Origin: a bacterium
GTDB taxonomy: Bacteria > Patescibacteriota > Saccharimonadia > Saccharimonadales > UBA4665
Direction of reading: 5' to 3'
Assembly (NCBI GenBank): GCA_021848145.1
Contig: JAJZMX010000001.1
Span: 60,325 to 124,324, forward strand
DNA: 64,000 nt
Shown: one piece after another, positions 60,349 to 64,000 of the stretch
Position numbering within the stretch: the first letter of the stretch is position 1
Layout: each line of letters begins with the position of its first letter
Notes under the pieces: model-generated
Database searches by the model: none
Seen by the model: the letters and a program-made list of their open reading frames with translations, nothing else
Told to the model about the DNA's origin: nothing
Translations under genes and position numbers: made by a program

Positions 60349-62856
60349 ATGAAAAATTTTCATATAAAAACAAAACATAAATTAAGTAAGCCGACCCCTT
60401 CGTTTAAAAAAATAAATTGGTTTAGTAGTTTATCTTTAATACTTATCTTGGTACTAATTGGGATCGCAGCGGTATCTTATGTCTATGCCAGCAAATCAAA
60501 AGCCACAAATATTATTCTTGACGGTAAGCGGATAGGAGCTACTTTTGACGGTATTGGTGCTATTTCTGGGGGAAGTGGTAATTCAAGGCTCCTAATAGAC
60601 TATCCAAAGCCAGAGCGAAGCCAGATCTTAAATTACCTATTTAAACCTAATTACGGTGCCAATCTACAGATCTTAAAGTTGGAGATTGGAGGAGACGCGG
60701 CAGCAACCGATGGTTCGGAACCGTCGATTGAGCATAGCCAAGGTCACATAAATTGTAATTCTGGATATGAATGGTGGATTGCCGAGCAGGCGATTGCTCG
60801 GAATCCCAATATTAAATTGTTCGGGTTACAGTGGACTGCTCCTGGGTGGACGGGTAAAGGACCGTATGATCTTTGGACTAATAAAAATATTAAATATGTC
60901 ATCGACTGGATGAATTGCGCCAAGTCCCATGGGCTTAAAATTGACTATATTGGTGGTTGGGATGAAGAAGGAATTAATACTAAATGGTACGAGTCTCTGC
61001 GTAGTGCTTTAAATAATAGCGGGTTTATAAATACCAAAATTGTTGCTGCGGATAGTGTAGTGAGACCTTGGCAAGTAGCAGACAAAGCATCGAGTGATAC
61101 AAATTTCAAAAAAGCAGTTAGTGTTATTGGAGTACATGACACTTGCCCAAGTAACCCCACAACAGGATATAGCTGTCACTCCACTTTTACTGCCCGAAAA
61201 CTTGGTATACCGTTATGGGAAAGTGAAATGGGAGGGATGCTAGGTGAGAGTAATGCAGCAGCTATGGTACGAGCGGTCAATAACGGTTACATACAAGCTG
61301 GAATTACCGGTTTTTTAGAGTGGCCACTTCTAGATTCTATATCACCGGGATTGGCATTTGAAAGGCGCGGGCTTATTACTGCAGACCAGCCCTGGTCTGG
61401 CAACTATGAAGTAAATCTTATGACTTGGGCCATTGCCCAAACCACACAGTTTACTAAAGTTGGTTGGTTTCATATTGCGGGTGCAAACGCCGCTATTGGT
61501 AATAGCGGTACATATAATGCGTATGAGTCTCCTAATCATTCATCTTGGACTCTAGTTACAGAAAATACAGGTGATTATTATAAACAAGACGTAAAACCAC
61601 AAGTCATACACGTAAAAATAGCACACTTGAATAGTAGGTTAATACAAGTTTGGCAAACCGATCTTTGGTCTAAAAATGATTCTAAGTGGTTCGTGAAAGA
61701 ACCGAATCTTTATCCCAAACATAACGAGTTTACATATACTCTTCTTCCTGGTACGGTAGTTACCTTTACTACGGATAAAGGAAAGAAGGGAATAAATAAG
61801 ATCCCGCCCCCTCAAAATCTATCTTTACCATACATAAACACTCTAAGTTCCAATGATGGCAGCAATGAACCACCACTTCTCTCTCCGCAAGACGGATCGT
61901 TTGAACTATACCCTTGTCTAGGCAGCTTAAAGGGTAACTGTACGCAACAAATGACACCAAGCCTTCCGGTTCTTTGGCTTAATGGATATAAGTCTGTAAG
62001 TTATCCTTACGCAATTATTGGTGATAATTGGTCAAATTATACAGTTAGCGTTAGGGTTTTATTTCAAAATACCAATAGTTCAGGTGGCGTTATTGGTCGT
62101 TTTGACAAGCGGGCAGGAGATATTGGGAATTTTAATGGGTATATACTGCATGTAACAGAGACTGGTTCATGGCAAATTTTAAAAAATCAGAATTCTAACC
62201 TTCCTTCTAAGCCAACTATTCTTGCTTCTGGATCAGTTGGTTCATTTGGTTTAGATAAATGGCACAGAATTGCTTTAAGTATGGATGGTCTTAAATTGAC
62301 TGCTATTATTGATGGCAAAAAAATAGGCTCTGCAATTGATTCTTCATACAGTTCAGGATTAGCGGGTATTGAGGCAGACGCGTTTACAACCAACTGGTCC
62401 AATAATCAATATCAAGATCTTTCAATTACTCCAGTTAATATAAAGGCCAGTAAAAAGGTGGACTCATTCAAGATAAAATCAGGATTATCATCAAACCTAT
62501 GTGTCGATGATTATCACAATGCAACTGGTCATATTGGTCGACCCAACAAGGTAGATATTTGGAGTTGTAACAGTTCTAAAGCTCAGAACTGGATATTTGC
62601 TAGCGGAGGAACCATTCAGATAAACAGACAATGCCTAGGCACATATAAACTTGGCAAGCATGTTGGGGATAAAGTTGATTTAAATAGTTGCACTGGAAGT
62701 TCTAATCAGGTTTGGAAAATGCAAGGGAGTGAGTTGGTTAATTCTTACTCGGGTAAATGTCTTGATGCTCCATATAGAGTGGGGGGTGTCCAGTTGCGAG
62801 TAAGCCAATGTAGCGGTAATAAAAACCAGGAATGGATAAAAGTATCGAACACGTAA
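60349..62856 (+). CDS. GH59 galactocerebrosidase-like glycosidase with ricin-type lectin domain
   Basis: A surface-anchored beta-galactosidase of the galactosylceramidase family. An N-terminal transmembrane anchor lies near residues 25-45. The GH59 TIM barrel follows: FDGIGAISGGSGNSRLLIDY, YLFKPNYGANLQILKLEIGG and GYEWWIAEQA. The acid/base Glu is in IGGWDEEG near residue 205 and the nucleophile Glu in PLWESEMGGM near 290. A beta-sandwich region (residues 500-700, LamG-like) and a C-terminal ricin B-type lectin with QxW repeats (QNWIF, QVWKM, QEWIK) complete it. The natural substrate is unknown; galactolipids are the family precedent. Confidence 0.88.
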   Translation: MKNFHIKTKHKLSKPTPSFKKINWFSSLSLILILVLIGIAAVSYVYASKSKATNIILDGKRIGATFDGIGAISGGSGNSRLLIDYPKPERSQILNYLFKPNYGANLQILKLEIGGDAAATDGSEPSIEHSQGHINCNSGYEWWIAEQAIARNPNIKLFGLQWTAPGWTGKGPYDLWTNKNIKYVIDWMNCAKSHGLKIDYIGGWDEEGINTKWYESLRSALNNSGFINTKIVAADSVVRPWQVADKASSDTNFKKAVSVIGVHDTCPSNPTTGYSCHSTFTARKLGIPLWESEMGGMLGESNAAAMVRAVNNGYIQAGITGFLEWPLLDSISPGLAFERRGLITADQPWSGNYEVNLMTWAIAQTTQFTKVGWFHIAGANAAIGNSGTYNAYESPNHSSWTLVTENTGDYYKQDVKPQVIHVKIAHLNSRLIQVWQTDLWSKNDSKWFVKEPNLYPKHNEFTYTLLPGTVVTFTTDKGKKGINKIPPPQNLSLPYINTLSSNDGSNEPPLLSPQDGSFELYPCLGSLKGNCTQQMTPSLPVLWLNGYKSVSYPYAIIGDNWSNYTVSVRVLFQNTNSSGGVIGRFDKRAGDIGNFNGYILHVTETGSWQILKNQNSNLPSKPTILASGSVGSFGLDKWHRIALSMDGLKLTAIIDGKKIGSAIDSSYSSGLAGIEADAFTTNWSNNQYQDLSITPVNIKASKKVDSFKIKSGLSSNLCVDDYHNATGHIGRPNKVDIWSCNSSKAQNWIFASGGTIQINRQCLGTYKLGKHVGDKVDLNSCTGSSNQVWKMQGSELVNSYSGKCLDAPYRVGGVQLRVSQCSGNKNQEWIKVSNT

Positions 62857-62863
62857 TTTTAAA

Positions 62864-62905
62864 AAGAACCGAATAGTCTTAATAATGTTTTGGTTCTTAT
62901 TCTTT
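62864..62905 (+). terminator. possible terminator after the GH59 gene
   Basis: AAGAACC (62864-62870) pairs with GGTTCTT (62892-62898), followed by ATTCTTT. The loop is long (21 bases), so this is a moderate candidate. Confidence 0.45.
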
Positions 62906-63049
62906 AACAAGAAAGTAGAAACTAATTTTAAATTTTAAAAAATAAAAATAAGTTCGCAAATTATAGGCAAGGACAGATGTTGTCCTCAATTTTAACTCAT
63001 GACTGTTGTCAATTAAGGACGGCTTAAGCAAATTGAGCGTGATAATATT

Positions 63050-63835
63050 ATGGTAATGGTTATTTTTATACTCTTGTTGTTGGGGTTGATTTTAGGTAGT
63101 TTCGTAAATGCCTTCGTTTGGCGACTACACGAGGGAAAAGACTGGTTAAAGGGTCGGTCTGAATGTCCAAATTGCCATCATCAGTTGGCTGCCAAAGACC
63201 TCTTGCCCTTAGTTAGCTGGCTTTTTTTAAAAGGAAAATGTAGATACTGCCAAAAGCCTATATCCCTACAATATCCATTAGTTGAATTTTTAACTGCGGT
63301 CCTGTTCGCTCTCTCTTATATTTATTGGCCTAGCTCATTGCAAGGTATTGAAATTGCTATTTTCTGCATATGGTTAGTTATGGTTGTTGTTTTGTTGGCA
63401 CTCGCAGTTTACGATGCTCGTTGGCGACTATTGCCAGATTATTTAGTACTTACTTTAGGAATATTCGTTGTTATTAGTTTAATCTTAGAGTCGATTAAAT
63501 CGGGTGGAAACGTATTATTAGGAGCTCTTTGGGGAATATTGATTATTGGCGGATTATTCTATGTTCTGTACCAGGTTTCTGGTGGCAAATGGATTGGTGG
63601 GGGAGATGTTAAGCTGGGTGTTGCCCTAGGGGCATTAGTGGGAGGACCGCTAGCTAGTGTACTGCTTTTATTGATGGCTTCAACATCAGGAACTATCTAT
63701 TCGTTACCATTTGTGGCTACTGGTAAAGCTAAACGAAATACACAAGTTCCGTTCGGGCCATTCTTGATATTGGCAGTTATTTTAACTCGTATTTTTGGAC
63801 ATATAATAATTAGCTGGTACAAACACCTTTATTAA
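63050..63835 (+). CDS. pilD: prepilin peptidase (type IV leader peptidase)
   Basis: An aspartic membrane protease that cuts and methylates prepilins. The cytoplasmic zinc module has CPNCHHQL and CRYCQKPI (near residues 43-73). The protease Asp residues are in VYDARWRLLPDYLVL near 124 and GGGDVKLGVALG near 184 (GxGD). Seven to eight transmembrane helices; 261 aa is normal. It likely processes the 49832 protein and pili encoded elsewhere. Confidence 0.93.
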   Translation: MVMVIFILLLLGLILGSFVNAFVWRLHEGKDWLKGRSECPNCHHQLAAKDLLPLVSWLFLKGKCRYCQKPISLQYPLVEFLTAVLFALSYIYWPSSLQGIEIAIFCIWLVMVVVLLALAVYDARWRLLPDYLVLTLGIFVVISLILESIKSGGNVLLGALWGILIIGGLFYVLYQVSGGKWIGGGDVKLGVALGALVGGPLASVLLLLMASTSGTIYSLPFVATGKAKRNTQVPFGPFLILAVILTRIFGHIIISWYKHLY

Positions 63836-63899
63836 ATCACTGTTGTAAAAAGGTTATGCTATATTAATGTTGTGACGAGCGTGTTTAGGAAACTATACT

Positions 63900-64000
63900 T
63901 TGACCTTAACTTATGATAGCCCCGCTGGTACTCCCTCAAAAGGAGTACTTACGGTTGATGCTCCGATTCCAAAATACTCTAACTATAATGTCGGTTCTGC
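63900..64000 (+). CDS. start of an unidentified gene (3' end outside window)
   Basis: The frame from TTG 63900 is open to the edge and reads LTLTYDSPAGTPSKGVLTVD, beta-rich and Thr/Ser-rich like a surface or pilin-type protein. No ribosome-binding site is visible. A -10-like TATATT (63860-63865) lies upstream. Frame, start and identity are all uncertain. Confidence 0.35.
   Translation, partial: MTLTYDSPAGTPSKGVLTVDAPIPKYSNYNVGS

Overview
The window looks like a chromosome segment of a Patescibacteria (CPR) bacterium, most likely Candidatus Saccharibacteria. This is an inference from compact gene packing with 1-8 nt overlaps, short versions of AlaRS (ends after the SAD domain) and UvrC (502 aa), two LysM-CHAP envelope proteins, and TGA used as a normal stop. 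There is no rRNA to confirm it.

Region 1 (1-28.4 kb) is a conserved core, mostly on the + strand: alaS (3' part), an FtsA-like ATPase and a large membrane-anchored partner, ruvX, mltG, a LysM-CHAP protein, obg, an ExoI-type exonuclease, uvrA, rplY, uvrC, an M24 peptidase, a holin-IV-like membrane protein, secG, a peptide-binding lipoprotein-like protein, two tRNA-Leu, tRNA-Val, a flavin oxidase, a D,D-carboxypeptidase, lemA-htpX and ligA. Just after ligA is a predicted structured small RNA with its own promoter and terminator, then a tRNA-Ala/Phe/Gly cluster. Two of those tRNAs carry swapped 19-56 tertiary pairs.

Region 2 (28.66-33.7 kb) is a mobile-element module. A large serine recombinase ends inside the tRNA-Gly gene. 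It is followed by a filamentous-phage-like replication initiator candidate, a SpoVG-like protein, small overlapping ORFs and a MerR/excisionase-like regulator.

Region 3 (33.8-43.6 kb) carries an MFS transporter and a nine-gene minus-strand envelope/metal/redox operon (PF03773-type permease, zinc-ribbon peptide, His- and Cys-rich anchored proteins, VKOR, two SHOCT proteins, cupredoxin). A repeat-rich 500-bp stretch and a tyrosine recombinase operon follow.

Region 4 (43.6-50 kb) has DUF302, a PcsB-like hydrolase, a second LysM-CHAP protein, a PD-(D/E)XK nuclease flanked by direct repeats, a frameshifted phosphotransferase and a second predicted small RNA.

Region 5 (49.8-55.9 kb) is the most unusual. 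Small one- or two-gene units, all on the + strand, are separated by six copies of a roughly 105-160 bp structured repeat. The units are AbrB/PIN toxin-antitoxin, heliorhodopsin, histidine phosphatase, a coiled-coil protein and BrnT/BrnA. A prepilin-like gene lies before the first copy and a decayed relative lies after the last. The layout resembles a gene-cassette array, but the repeats do not show canonical integron attC boxes.

Region 6 (55.9-64 kb) holds a P-type proton-pump-like ATPase, a CsoR-family repressor with a palindromic operator, a second copy of the PF03773-type permease, a GH59 galactocerebrosidase-like enzyme with a ricin-type lectin tail, a prepilin peptidase and the start of one more gene.
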